Part shown: in pieces, positions 10,312-22,519 of the stretch
Numbering within the stretch: the first letter of the stretch is position 1
How the letters are laid out: each line of letters starts with the position of its first letter
DNA from: Gordionus sp. m RMFG-2023
Lineage: Eukaryota > Nematomorpha > Gordioida > Chordodea > Parachordodidae
Assembly: GCF_954871325.1 (NCBI RefSeq)
Contig: NC_088777.1
Span: 54,350,703-54,414,702 of the forward strand
Length of the DNA stretch: 64,000 bases
Direction: 5' to 3'
Position numbers and translations under genes: made by a program
The notes under the pieces: generated by a model
What the model saw: only the letters and a program-made list of their open reading frames with translations
Told to the model about the DNA's origin: nothing
Databases searched by the model: none

Positions 10312-11775
10312 ATAAATTACATCTGCGTCCTCACATAAAGATATTGGTATTATATTTGGTTTCTGAGCTGTTTTTTAGGTGCCGCTTTGAGAATAATCAT
10401 TTGAACTGAACTATCTCACTCTTTTACAATTATTAACTCTAAGTTTAGATATAATATAATTGTGATTATAATTTTTATGCTATTACACCAATTCTAGTGA
10501 GTTCGGTAACTAATAATCCCATTGATACTATATTCCCCTGATATGGCCTTCCTTCGAATAAATATTATATCTTTCTGACTAAGGTATATTCTTCTATTAA
10601 CAATAGTATAGAATAATCAGTCGATGCTGATTGTTGAAACCTTCATCCACTTATATCTTTAATAATTGGACATCATCCCTCGCCCTATAAGGATTTAGCA
10701 ATTTTAAGTCTCCACATTATATGGATCATCCTTATTGGTGGCTATAAATTTTATTATTACAATTATCACTCTTCGGCCTATAGGAATACCCATGGAAAAA
10801 CTTGTCTCTATTTTTATGGTCTTCATTGCCTTTTTATTTAATATTAGATTATGTTTTAGCGGTCTAGGTATTATTCTATGTCATTGGCAACAATATTAAT
10901 TTTGGATGGAAACATTAATACTTCATACGTTTTGGGGGGGAGCCCTATTTTATTGCAATATTTTTAAGGTAACCCAAAGTTTTTATTTTTTTTGCTGGAT
11001 TTGGTTTAATTTCTCATATTTTAACAGACAATGCTAATAAAAAATTCACGTCATCTTAGCATAATCTATGCAATAGCCGGAACCGGTGGATTAAGTTTTA
11101 TCATAAGAACTTATATATTCACAGTAGTATTATATGTTGATATCCGTTTCTTTTTACCTCAGTTACTATAATAATTGCCATTCCCAAAGGATTTAAAATT
11201 TTTAGTTGACTAGTAACTATATCAGGATCCCCTAATAATTTTTTCATCTCTTAAACATGTGCCTTAGGATTCCTATTTTTATTTGTGGTGGGGGGATTAA
11301 CATGAAATATTCTCCTTATCTTTAGACATAACCTTACATGACAATTATTATATAACCGCTTTTATTATTATGTTCTCTATATGAGTAGTATTCTCTATTT
11401 TTGCAGGTGTTAGGCATTTTATGCTATTAGTATTTTCAACAGTCTCCCTCAATTTTTTCTAGCATTTATACGAGTAAATTTAACCTTCTTTCCTTATCAA
11501 TTCATGGAACTTGCAGGCATACCTCAACGGTACATAGTATCCCGACATATATACATTCTGTAATAGAGTCTCATCATTAAGCTTCCAATTATATCGATCA
11601 TAGCCTTAATTATATTTATATGGATTTTGTGAGACACTTTATTTTCAGATCGAAAGGTGTGTGTCTATTACTTCAGCCTACTCATCGCGTTTAGAATATT
11701 CTATAGGATTTCCCCCTTCGACACATGTTTTTAACAAAATATCCTTTACTTCTCTTTAACAACTTTTAACTGTAT
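10312..11775 (+). pseudogene. cox1: cox1 pseudogene, near full length, block B
   Basis: Cytochrome c oxidase subunit I holds heme a and the heme a3/CuB centre of respiratory complex IV. In code 5: SHKDIGIIFGFWAVFLGAAL near the start, a degraded PHPW middle, AGFGLISHILTDNANKK near 10990-11045, VTMIIAIPKGFKIFSW near 11160-11205, and a tail around SAYSSRLEYS...STHV near 11660-11730. Length suits a roughly 1.5-kb gene. TGA codons stand where Trp is expected. Many frame changes and stops show it is dead. Confidence 0.85.
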
Positions 11776-11783
11776 ACGGTTTA

Positions 11784-12360
11784 AAATGAACCCCTCACGT
11801 GCATTATCCTTACAATATACTCTCTTCCTCTTCGGAATACTTAATCCTCTTCCATCATTTTGCAATAAGATTTATTGTAGGTCTGACTATTATACTCTTC
11901 TTTAAATAGGTTGCTGTTATAATCCTCAAAAATTTGTTAAAACGACTTATATAAATATAATTGAATTTTTATGTACCACCCCCCTATAGTAGTTTTAATA
12001 ACCATAGCCTTACTCACCCTATAGTATTATAATCAAATAAAAGTTCTCACTGGCTCAGACCTTACAATTAAAATTATAGGGTCTCAATGATATTGAAATT
12101 ATTAAGACTCTATTAACCTATGACTCCTATATAACCCAAGAATATGATTTAACAAATAGAAAATGTCTCTTAGATTCTGATAATAGTTATGTTCCCTCCA
12201 GGATTATAACACCTATAATAATCTAATCTAGAAATGTGATTTCTCTCCTTCAAATTTCATAAAAATAGATGATATACCAGGTTGAATTAACCAAATTTTT
12301 ATTTTACCCAAAAATCCTCTAATTACTTATGGGCAATAGGTTAACCACCATTTATATCAA
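11784..12360 (+). pseudogene. cox2: cox2 pseudogene, block B
   Basis: Begins ATGAACCCCTCACGTGC (MNPSRALSLQYTLFLFG), includes YMNMIEFL near 11940, then DLTIKIMGSQWYWNY near 12060-12105, matching the conserved GHQWYWSYE of subunit II, and MKMDDMPGWMNQMFISP near 12262-12310, matching the KMDAxPGRLNQ region next to the CuA ligands. Only about 10 bases separate it from the cox1 tail, so no trnL2 lies between them. Inactive. Confidence 0.8.
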
Positions 12361-12436
12361 TTTGCTTAGAGGTCAACTAGACCAATTTGCTTTAAGGTTG
12401 ATAACAAGCTTTAATTATTTACCTTCCTTTTTATAT

Positions 12437-12501
12437 ACTAAATAGCTTAACTCTTCACAAGTATCAACTTGTTAAGTTGAAGATGTCAATTAAACTTTGG
12501 T
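12437..12501 (+). pseudogene. trnK: tRNA-Lys relic with GTT loop, block B
   Basis: A 65-base homologue of the trnK fold of block A. Acceptor ACTAAA pairs with TTTGGT, and anticodon stem TCAAC/GTTGA is perfect. The loop is TTGTTAA, so the triplet is GTT where block A has CTT. As a nuclear relic the change probably reflects decay. Confidence 0.6.
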
Positions 12502-12559
12502 AAATTTTATCTTTATTTTTGCCCCTATATAGATAATTTAATTTTAGTTTGTCATTCTA

Positions 12560-12790
12560 TAATAATCAATAATTGCCTGCTGAGATCTGTATATGCCTCA
12601 TTCTCACCCTAATTTATTAATAGCTTCTTTATAATTATAATATTTCTTATTTTGCCAAAATTTATCTTTATTAAGTAATTTACATATGATAATAAATCTA
12701 TTCTCCCCTATAATACTCAATAATTGCCTGCTGAGATCTATATATCTCTCATACTTAGCCTAATTTATTAGTGGCTTATTTATAATTATA
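12560..12790 (+). repeat. Tandem duplication of the atp8/atp6-start region, block B
   Basis: AATAATCAATAATTGCCTGC through the atp6-type start (ATGATAATAAATCTATTC near 12687) is followed by a second run beginning AATACTCAATAATTGCC near 12713. The period is about 150 bases. Block E on the minus strand (55500-55800) has the same doubling, block A only one copy. The atp8-like reading is MPHSHPNLLMAS near 12593. Confidence 0.75.
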
Positions 12791-13239
12791 AAATTTATTA
12801 TTCATACTTTCATTACCACGCTAGAAATTGAAATACAAAAGAAGAGTTGTAACGTGCCCCATGTATATTCACTAATATATATATCCTATACAAAATGTAT
12901 GCCCATTTTATTATAGAGGACGGTAAAATTATGCAGTCAGCTAGTATAGTAAAGAAGATGGGATAAAGAAAGAGGCACTATTAGTTCCGTTCCCGGCATT
13001 GTGTTAAAAATTGTAAGGTCATGTAATACAGCTATAACAATATTAATAATAATGTACCTAACTCCTGGTAGATTATTTAAGAGAAGAAAAAAAAGTCTTA
13101 TGTTTGGTAAATATATCCTTTCGAAAATAATGCTTATCAATAAAAATCTCGTTAAGCACATGTTCATTTATAAAATTTTTATTATTAAAAATTGGAATTA
13201 ATTTATAAATGAAAAATATTCAAAATAAATTATTTAATA

Positions 13240-13760
13240 TCCTTTTTTCCATGTTTTTCTGTCTTTTTAGGCATAACATCTGGAGAAACTGAAAATGCCC
13301 TAATCGGGAACTCCTCGGGGCTAATATGAAAACAAAACATACAAAATATAAAAATTTATATATGGGACAATTTTGTGATCCTATATATTTTACAATCCTT
13401 TCGTTTACAAAGAATACTACACAATGATAGCTCTGCCGCATGACTATTATCGAGCTTTCATGATAACGATCTCATATATTTTCACCATGTGAACCAAGGA
13501 TGTGGTTACGGATTTGGGAAAACTACGATCAAAATAGATATTTGTTACTTACCTCAATTTGACACAACTTACTAAATAAAAGTTATACTCATTCAATTTT
13601 TAAGTCATAAAAAATAAACATGCTTTACAAGTAATAGTCCATATCACTCTGGGAATATCTACTTCCCCCGGTAATAAATGGATATTCTATATTTTCCAGG
13701 ATGGAGAAACAACTCCTAGTTTTTGCTGCGTGTATAATTTATCATCAAAACATTTTCAAA
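13240..13760 (+). repeat. Post-atp6 mitochondrial-linked segment, copy 2
   Basis: Near-identical to 49680-50180 and close to 5060-5580. In code 5 it has long stretches with few stops, including GKTTIKMDICYLPQFDTT. It passes without a gap into Ty3 fossil at about 13770, exactly as in the copy at 50170, so segment and fossil were duplicated together. Confidence 0.6.
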
Positions 13761-13769
13761 ATATAATAT

Positions 13770-15107
13770 AACAAAGAGCCTAAAAGAGGATACAAATATC
13801 CACGAGGTTGCAGAAGTAGAAATATCATCTAATCTTATAATTTTGACATATAACATAAAGCGGATAAATACAATGTAGTAGCTGATTGCTTGTCACAATC
13901 CTTAACATATACAGATGAGACAATACACAACATCATAGAAAGAATGGAGAATAAATTATGAGATGTTCCGTTGAACTTCGAAAAATTAGCAAATGGAATT
14001 ACTATAGATGACAAAGGACTATCACAGGTCATAAATAATGTGAGTAAAAGCGACTTACTTAATAAAGTTTGCGACTTATAAAAAAAATAGAAAATGAATT
14101 GAATATAATACTTATAGTAATAATAATTAAACTAACGTTATATTTAATTAAATTTAAGGTCAATCTCTATTAAAATAATAATTATTTTAATTAACTATAA
14201 ATTAGTTCATACCTGGAGGAAATCTATCCGGAGTGATACTAGTTTCCTTAGAAATCAGAATTTTTTATTGTCATTGGGGATAATTCTGTTGAATAATAAA
14301 TTATAATATAAAATTTTGACTTAAATTATTTAATTAAAGGTTATTATACTAGAATTGTAAAATTTATTAAGAAAGTATGGAATTTTATTTGAATGCTGTA
14401 TTATAGTAAGGCCCTAGAGATATTTTAATATTAAACTTATTTTTCTGGAGCAATAAAAAATTATTATAATAATTACAAAGATTTACCTTAAGCACCTCTC
14501 ACATTTCTCTTTCTAGAAAAATTAGTAAATTAAGCAAAATATAAAAAACAAATATAAGCAAATGATGTAATCCTTTGCCAGTGCTTTAGTTTTTCATACC
14601 CAAAAATGTACAGCATATCTTGCAACATGCCCTTTTAAAATAACTATTTTATCAGCTTTATTCGGACACATTTTCTATTCTTTAAAGTGTTGCTGATTGT
14701 CAGAAGTTGATTGCATTGTTATTTAATGGTGTGGTAGGTAAGTCGTGATTAATATTAAAATATCTCTAGGGTCTTACTATAATACAGAATTCAAATAAAA
14801 TTCCATATTTAGTTAATAAATTTTACAATTCTAGTATAATAACCTTTAATTAAATAAGTTAAGTCAAAATTTTATATTATAATTTATTATTCAACAGAAT
14901 TATCCCCAATGGCAATAAAAAATTCTCAAGTTTCTAAGGAGACTAGTATAACTCCTGATAGATTTCCTCCAGGTTTGAACTAATTTTTAGTTAATTAAAA
15001 TAATTAATATTTTAATAGAGATTGACCTTAAATTTAATTAAATATAATATATTCAATTCATTTTCTATTTTTTTATAAGTCGCAATCTTTATTAAGTCGC
15101 TTTTACT
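13770..15107 (+). mobile_element. Ty3-type LTR retrotransposon fossil with inverted flanking parts
   Basis: Broken remains of a Ty3-like pol region. The end of an RNase H-type domain is recognisable near 13850-13910 (motif KADKYNVVADCLSQS), followed by a non-coding stretch (14090-14440), a short integrase zinc-finger-side piece on the minus strand around 14570-14700, and an inverted copy of the non-coding stretch (14750-15060). No LTR pair was found. Many breaks; clearly old but copied recently, since 50170-51690 is very similar. Confidence 0.65.
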
Positions 15108-15108
15108 T

Positions 15109-15151
15109 TTGGGGGAGGGGGGTTTAACCCCCCCAACTGTCTACGCCATTG
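15109..15151 (-). repeat. Isolated hAT-type terminus
   Basis: Same G-run, TTTAA, C-run, AACTGTCTACGCCATTG layout as 2872-2930, but with no transposase behind it; Ty3 fossil lies directly to the left. It is the fragment of the element end that travelled with repeat B. Confidence 0.6.
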
Positions 15152-15821
15152 ATTAAAATATTTTACTTCTATAATAAATTTTACTCTCGGTGTTCATGGC
15201 TTAGACTTGATCTAAGGGTGGTTGGGATGGGGGGGGGGGTGTAAAAAATATAATTTGATATGGGCTTTAAATAAAAAAGTAATTATATAATATAGTTCAA
15301 TTGTAATAAAAATATTAAGTAAGTAGGTTTAGGTTATGGTGGGTCAGGAATATTTTTATCAAGAAAATATATTGTGATGGGTATCAAATTGAATCTAATT
15401 AAAATATCTACGACTTAATATATTAATAATAGTTGACTATTTAAATATCAAACTGGTATGTTCTAGGTATTGGATTGTCAGGAATTTTTTTATCAATATA
15501 AAATTTAATATGAATATTAAATAAAATCTAATTAATATTGATATGAGTATCAAAATTGGAAACTCATTAAAACATCTTTTGACAAATCTTCATATTTTAT
15601 GATTGCCCTAGTTAATTAAAACTTATATTATTTAGATAACTATATAAAATTTTATAATAAAATTTTTTTAACCAAAAACATCCAATACCTCCTTTTAATA
15701 TTCTAACCCACACCCAAAAAGCCTCTAAGGATGAAAATTAAAATTTCCTTAGAATTTATTTCAAAAATATAACTTTTTAATACATCGCGCCATCTAGCGA
15801 ATAGATATATTGCATTTTTAT
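15152..15821 (+). repeat. Dispersed repeat B, copy 2
   Basis: Partner of 2931-3592, same orientation and about the same length, with small indels and substitutions by eye. Contains the pure G tract near 15228 and ends at CATCTAGCGAATAGATATAT. No coding capacity. Confidence 0.7.
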
Positions 15822-15829
15822 AAATATAA

Positions 15830-18150
15830 ATCTAGCATAAATAAAAACAGCATGTTTTAAATATTCTAATATGGCCGTACAAATGGTACCTCTGCAAGCT
15901 CTCGGATTTTTATTATTTTAATTTGAGATTTTTCAAAAATATAATCTATAAAATTTTATTTAATAACTTTGTTTCTTTGATAAGAGATACTATGGTGGGC
16001 CCACTAATAGCTGGAATAGTTTATATTTTCCGTCAAATTTTGAATATTCCATGTTTATTTGATCTTACAATACCTAGATAATTTATATTAAAATGAAGGG
16101 TTATTCTAAAATTTTTCATTATATTATATAAAATATTTAAAAAATTATATAAAGAAATATAAATGAATAAAATAATTTAAAAAGTTTAACAAAAATGTGA
16201 AGTTCATTTTTAATCCATTATTTTTATAAAATAATTTAAACGGGGCACAAATTGACCTTGATTTAATCAATTTTATTTAAATTTAATTAATAATATTTAA
16301 CAATAAATTTTTCGAAACTTTTCCTTATAAAAGAATTCATATTTTAATATCTTAACTTTTCGCTTTTAAATATATAAAATCATTTATTTATCGCCAACAC
16401 TTATTCATTAAATAAAATAATTCTCTGAGAGACCGCATTTGAATAGTTAATAATCAAAACTTTTTCTAAGTATATTTCTTGATTAGAATTTTAAAATTTC
16501 ATATCAATAAAAGTTTTTCTAACTCTAATTCATTATTTCAAAAGGGTGTGAAAATATAATAATTTTTTAAAATACTTTTATCTTATGATAAATCATTAAG
16601 TAAAAAGAAGTTAAAACTCTTAAAATATTTGATTTAAAATAAATTAAAAATATACTTGAGGAATTTGTCGTCTAAATTAGTAGAATAATTGTCTTTAATA
16701 ACAAATAAATAAATGATTCCAAACACATCACATGTATTTTCCGTCAAATTTTAAACATTCCATGATTATACGGTAAAGAATATGTTTGTTTTTTCTTTTA
16801 AAATATATATATTATAATTTATATATATTTGCAACTATTTATAATTGTTGAATTAATAAAAATTTTTTAGACTACATTTTAAAGTAAAAGATAATGTAAT
16901 ATATATTTAAAAATTATTTAAGTTAATAGAAAGTAATTTCAATTAATTTTTAAAAAATACCTATAATACTAAGTTCTAGAATTTTCAAATTTTACAAATC
17001 AACTAAAATAAACGTTATCCACTAAATTATATCCACTTATTTAAAAATATTAAAATAAATTTGAAAGAACTAACGAAAATTAACGACATATATATATTTA
17101 ATACCTATATTTATTTCGATTGTTCTAAAACCTTCGCCTTCATTAAAAAATTATATATTTTCAACTTCTCATTTATGCAATAGCCATAATTTTAATAGGT
17201 TCTTAAAAAAGAATATCCATCACTATATCCAATAATAATTCTCTGGTATTGTTCAAATTACCTTTTAAATTTAGCGATATCCAATGCGATAAAAAGTATT
17301 ATAAACTTAAATCATTGTAGAGTAATTATTGAAACAAAATAAGAATTTATATTACTGTGTGGTAAAATTGTTTAAAACATCTGAAAGGAAGATAAATAAA
17401 TAGTCTTTGCGATATATGGAATAATATTTAAAGGATAGTGGCAAAGAGTAATAATAATATACGATATGCCTAAATGGGGCGTTCTCAAGATGGGCTGATT
17501 TTGAAATAAATCTTTACTTTTAGTATTGATTGATTAGTTTACATTAAAAAGTAATAATTAGATTATTTAGATAAGTCCTATATCTTTGGAGATATTAGAC
17601 AAACTAGCAAGTGATAGAATACTCATTTTCCGCTGTTCACATAGAATTTGTATCAAGATGTTTTATGGGGGTTATAATAATAGATCTACCATATTATATG
17701 AAAACTAATTTTATCGACCAAGAAAATTTTATAGACACATGATTTGGAAATCCAAACTATATATATGTTAGAAAACAAAGTCTCCTTAAAAATCTTGGGG
17801 AAGAATATAGCTGACTCTTGCGAACATATCCAGAATAAAATGATTAACTGTATATTTTATCGTGTTATCTACATATCAGTATATAACATATTTTAACCGT
17901 ATTCGCTCTTAATATTTTATATTTTATTAGGCTTTATTTGTTTTAAAAATTATCAAATTTTTCATGATTAGTTTTAATATTATTTAATGCTCCAGAAAAA
18001 AAAATTATACTCCTAACCCCGTTGAAAATCCCTGGCTAAGCGCTTGATTATATAGATATCATATTTTATTATAAATGTAAATCCTATTAATAAATGTTTT
18101 ATTGGAGTAAAATGTTTATAGCGTTTCGCGATAAAGGTTTCGCTGAATTG
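15830..18150. other. AT-rich DNA without recognised genes
   Basis: I see no convincing exon, RNA gene or transposon end. The phrase GGGCACAAATTGACCTTGAT (16244) recurs at 19593, marking a short dispersed repeat. A stretch at 17470-17820 is less AT-rich but no frame resembles a known family. Confidence 0.5.
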
Positions 18151-18159
18151 ATAAGATAT

Positions 18160-18375
18160 GTTACAAATTGTAACCTATTCCCCATTGGTCATATTGACTT
18201 CCCCCAGCAGTTATAAACGGATATTCATTAATATCAATCATCGATAAACAACTCACGGATTTTGAATATACTCTGGGTATAATTTTGTATGTCAAAACAT
18301 TTTTAAAATATAATATAATGATTATATTTTCTCTAGATATAAATGACACGGGTCTATAAATAATTAAAATCACCA
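18160..18375 (+). repeat. Diverged scrap of the mitochondrial-linked segment
   Basis: CTTCCCCCAGCAGTTATAAA and the following bases match the end of the post-atp6 segment (5490-5680), with clearly more divergence than the other copies. It seems to be an older insertion of the same region. Minus-strand frames here are shadows. Confidence 0.5.
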
Positions 18376-18394
18376 AAATAGTTATTAGTGTTGT

Positions 18395-18530
18395 TAATCG
18401 ACTAAAAACTTTAGCAACTAAATTAGTCTATTAGTCGACTAATTTGGTCGACTAAAACGACTAATTTAGTCGACTAAAACGACTAATATAGTCGACTAAA
18501 ACGACTAACATAGTCGACTAAAACGAATAA
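18395..18530. repeat. 22-bp TAGTCGACTAA minisatellite
   Basis: Units GTCGACTAAAACGACTAA plus four bases start at 18447, 18469, 18491 and 18513, an exact 22-bp period, with looser units before. Each contains the palindrome TAGTCGACTA. It follows AGTGTTGTTAATCGAC, which resembles a hAT terminus, so it may be subterminal transposon DNA. A related tract is at 41225-41410. Confidence 0.85.
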
Positions 18531-18539
18531 ATTTACTGT

Positions 18540-19737
18540 TTTTACAAATTTGGCGACATAAGATATTATGCAAACATATCGATATTTATATTTTTAAGTT
18601 TAAAACTATCTATAATTCGTTCAAAATGTTAGACTCTGATTGTACTATTCAAAGTCATAACTTTAATACTTTTTTTTTATTTATTGTCATTAGAATCCTA
18701 TCTTTTTTCAATATATTGGATAATGGTTTTTAAATAATCTTCTACTTGTCTATGTTAAAAAACTTGCTTTATTAAGATTTTACAATTGTATGACAAAATC
18801 CATTTTTATATTGTGTATTTATTAATCCTCCATAATTTTATAATAAATCCCTTACTATAACTTCATTGGATTCAAACATTTCTATTATTTTATACTTTTA
18901 AGATCAATTGGTTTTAGATAAATGATCTGAAAATTATTGGCGGATGTCTAAAAGAAAGACAATAAATTTTTAAGGTTAAAAATGTTAAAGCCTTTCTATT
19001 GCAAGAGCAAGTGAAAGCCATTTTGTAAGGAGATATTGTACGAGACTTGTCTATTCAAATATGCAATCAATAAAAATAAAAAACAACTAAAATATATTCC
19101 TTTTTATAATCATTATAATCTTTGCACACTAGCTGCCATATTAATTTAAAGAAGACATTTCTGATTTGGAGTTTTTATTCAAACAAAAGATGAAATTATT
19201 CTGCTATCATAAGCATTGGATTTTTGTACAATGACATTATCGATGAATTTACCTTTAATATATTCTATTACTTTACCGATTTGTAATGATAAAAAAAAAT
19301 AACAGATATTTAATAAAATTTGAATGACATTAATCTATTTAATATTAAACTTCATAATAAACCTAGTTATTTTATGCAATGTTTTTATATGACTATTTAG
19401 CATAATTTTTAAACTTAATTATATTTATATATAACTTCAATAAAATACAATACCCAGCTTCCCTCTAATTCTCCTGTTGAGATTGCTAAATAAGTTTTAG
19501 GGGGAACGTATAGGTTTGTTAGATTCAAATTTCGAAAATTTATTCTTTTAAGAGTTAATAAAAGATTATAAATTATATCCATTATTTTATTTTAAAACAG
19601 GGCACAAATTGACCTTGATTTATTCAATTCATTTTTAAATTTTGGGCATGATTAAAATATGTACTTCAAAAAACTACTGACCCCTATGTACCCAATAATA
19701 AATATTTTACAGGGTTAAAAAAATTAAAAATTTTTAT
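18540..19737. other. AT-rich DNA, nothing assigned
   Basis: Possibly decayed transposon sequence next to the minisatellite, but no frame long enough to name. No RNA genes or clear repeats apart from the short match at 19593 noted for 15830-18150. Confidence 0.4.
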
Positions 19738-20115
19738 AGACCAAACCTCGATTCATTTCGGGCGTCATTCCATGAATAGATCTAAAAAACCTTGTTTCAG
19801 GAAGAATCTTTGATTCTGTTGAATAATAGCATTTAATGTATAAAAATTTTAACCATTTACTTCAAAATTCATTTTATAAAATAAAATATTTATATTATCT
19901 ACCTTAAAATATATATACACATTAAGACAATATTAATAATTTTTAAAAAAGTACACCGAAATAACCAAACCTCTTACCTGGACATATACTTATATTACAT
20001 TCTAATTTTTTAAATACTGTTTTAGAAATATTTTATTTAAAAATATAAAGTATTATACCAGGATTTGTCCGAGGACGGCGGCCAGATACTTGATCAATTT
20101 TTGTGGCCCCGCAGA
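19738..20115 (+). repeat. Repeat unit C, copy 2 (partial)
   Basis: Matches 8818-9196 almost base for base, from AAACCTCGATTCATTTC to TGTGGCCCCGCAGATA, then stops and joins the upstream part of a mitochondrial cox1 fragment. The inverted core and the 542-bp insertion are absent. Confidence 0.75.
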
Positions 20116-20235
20116 TATAAAAAAAAAGATATAACGTATATATATTCACTTTATTCATTTCATTTGTTCACTTTTTTTACTTTATTTGAATTCATGGGAA
20201 TAATTATACTTTTGTAAATTGGATATTAGGAGCAT

Positions 20236-20456
20236 GTTATAGATAAATTACATCTGCGTTCTCACATAAAGATATTGGTATTATATTTGCATTCTGAGCT
20301 GTATTTTTAGTTGCCGCTTTGAGAATATTCATTTGAACTGAACTATCTCACTCTTTTTCAATTATTAACTCTAAGTTTAGATATAATATAATTGTGATTA
20401 TAATTTTTATGCTATTACACCAATTCTAGTGAGTTCGGTAACTAATAATCCCAATT
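20236..20456 (+). pseudogene. cox1: cox1 5' fragment, block C
   Basis: Reads MTSAFSHKDIGMMF from an ATT start, then AVFLVAALSMFIWTELSHSF in code 5 (AGA as Ser), in one frame for about 40 codons; the least decayed cox1 start in the window. DNA upstream (20130-20235) matches the DNA before cox1 in block E. It ends abruptly at 20456 against the inverted post-atp6 segment. Confidence 0.8.
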
Positions 20457-20790
20457 AGTTGTGTCAAATTGAAGTAAGTAACAAATAGCTATTTTGATCG
20501 TAGTTTTCCCAAATCCGTAACCACATCCTTGGTTCACATGGTGAAAATATATGAGATCGTTATCGCTCGATAATAGTCATGCGGTAGAGCTATCATTGTG
20601 TAGTATTCTCTGTAAACGAAAGGATTGTAAAATATATAGGATCACAAAATTGTCCCATATATAAATTTTAATATTTTTTATATTTTATTTTTATATTAGC
20701 CCCGAGGAGTTCCCAGTTAGAACGTTTTCAGTTACTCCGGATATTATCAAGACTAAAAAGAAAGAAAAGCGTGAAAAAAAATCTACTAAA
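20457..20790 (-). repeat. Post-atp6 mitochondrial-linked segment, copy 3 (inverted)
   Basis: Reverse complement of the 13270-13570 type sequence, including CCCCGAGGAGTTCCCAG near 20700. Directly joined to a plus-strand cox1 start at 20456 and to plus-strand atp6-region sequence at 20860-21110, an order and orientation not expected in a mitochondrial genome. Confidence 0.65.
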
Positions 20791-20859
20791 TAATTTATTT
20801 TAAACAATTTCCATATATAAATTATTTTCAATTTTTAATAATAAAAATTTTATAATTAT

Positions 20860-21110
20860 AAATATGCTAAGTGAATATACATGGTGCACGCTACAACTCT
20901 TCGTCGACATTGTGTTAAAAATTGTAAGGTCATGTAATACATCTATAACAATATTAATAATAATGCACCTAACTCCTGGTAGATTATTTAAGAGAAGAAA
21001 AAAAAGTCTTATGTTTGGTAAATATATCCTTTGGAAAATAATGCTTATCAATAAAAATCTCGTTAAGCACATGTTCATTTATAAAATTTTTATTATTAAA
21101 AATTGAAAAT
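20860..21110 (+). repeat. Rearranged atp6-region repeat
   Basis: GCATTGTGTTAAAAATTG through CTCGTTAAGCACATGTTC occurs here, at 12990-13200 and at 49420-49620, always before or beside the post-atp6 segment. Short open frames on both strands are shared by all copies and are not genes. Its left part (20860-20910) also matches 49366-49420. Confidence 0.6.
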
Positions 21111-21137
21111 ACTTTATATATGAAAATTATTCAAAAT

Positions 21138-22519
21138 AAAATAAGATAGTTGCCTTAAATATAGCGATTTGAATTGATTATAAAATTTGTAAAGAGTATT
21201 CATGATCACAATTATTTTGAGAAATTTTTTTACCTAAAATCTTCAAAAAATGATGACTAGGGATTTATTGGTTTGTGATGGCGAAAATCAGAAAATTCGT
21301 AACAATTACTAATTTGAGCTATCAGATGCAATAATCTATTCAATTTAGATAAAAATTGGGAGATAAAAGTGAAACAAAAGATGTATTTTCCATAACCTAT
21401 GAATGTTTGTGTACCCATCTGTTCTTTTCCAGTGAAACAGAGATAGGTGGACAGGTTGCAGAAATTTAAGTTAGTTGGCCAACCATTATTATTTGAGATT
21501 ATATTAATTAATTATCCTATGTAATGTTTTGTTAAACGGCTCAATTTTTAAATGGCTTACCCATTAATTTAGCCAAAAATATGATGTTCAATTGTTAAAG
21601 TATTAGGTTAGCCTTTTTAAAAATCTAGCAGTACAACATAAATATATTTAAATTCATATTAAAAGGTATAATTTAAATATATAGTTAAAATATCACAAAG
21701 GGAAATAAATTGGACAGTTCAATAGAAAACAAAAAGTTAAATTATTTTTAAAATATAAAAAATAAACAATTTATTTCTATAGCATAGATTGGATACCTCA
21801 TAATGCCAACGATCACATAGGCATACATTTTATTTACATAAATCAGATAGACACTCATAACTGTTTACACAATATTTCATAGTCACCTTTTCTTTATTTA
21901 TTTAAATATTGCTTTTTTATTTAGTGTTTTACGAGATTATTATTAGTTGCATATATATCTCAATTCTTCCCCCCCCCCATGTCATCCCGATCATGAATTT
22001 ATAAAATTTTGTTTAGAATAATTTTGGCTGCAATTTATACATTATTTCAAATAAAAATGATTATATGAACAGATTATGATTAAACCTCTATTCTAGATAT
22101 ACTTAGGCCATGAGATCTATTATATATTTTTAATTTCGCATTTTAATACATCTTATTTTTAAAAATTGCTATTTTTTTATTAAATTATTCTTCTCAATTT
22201 TCTACACATCGACAAAAGATAAATAATATATTTGACAAATTTCAAAACATTAAAATTAGATAAATAAAAGATAAAAATAAATGTTTATGAAATTATTTTA
22301 TATATATTTATAATTTTTGATAATTATATTTTGTAATAATCATACGTGGTTTTAAAGCCACATTATGCAATTAAAGTATTTTTTTGAGTGTTATATTTTT
22401 AAAATTATGAATTGTGCTAACATATCTAACAATAGTGATGATTCAAATTTAGGTAAAAACGTCTGATGATCAATATAAAATAATAATTTCGAAGCGATAT
22501 AACACTCTAAAGCACAAAA
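21138..22519. other. Unassigned arm DNA
   Basis: AT-rich, no convincing exon; mirrored at 46346-47738. The region 22040-22520 may include the N-terminal part and 5' flank of the piggyBac relic, but no frame is readable. Confidence 0.4.

Larger units (their letters stand above)
10300..13770 (+). pseudogene. Nuclear mitochondrial DNA block B (cox1-cox2-trnK-atp8-atp6-segment)
   Basis: The longest plus-strand mitochondrial block: nearly all of cox1, then cox2, a trnK relic, a tandemly doubled atp8/atp6-start region (about 12560-12790), a rearranged atp6 part (12990-13200) and the post-atp6 segment (13240-13760). Coding pieces only make sense in the invertebrate mitochondrial code and are scattered over frames. 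It abuts unit C on the left and Ty3 fossil on the right. Bases 12790-12990 hold inverted scraps of block D-like sequence. Confidence 0.85.

Noticed and set aside
17460-17830. Less AT-rich stretch considered as a mitochondrial protein piece
   Set aside because: No frame in either code gave a recognisable motif.
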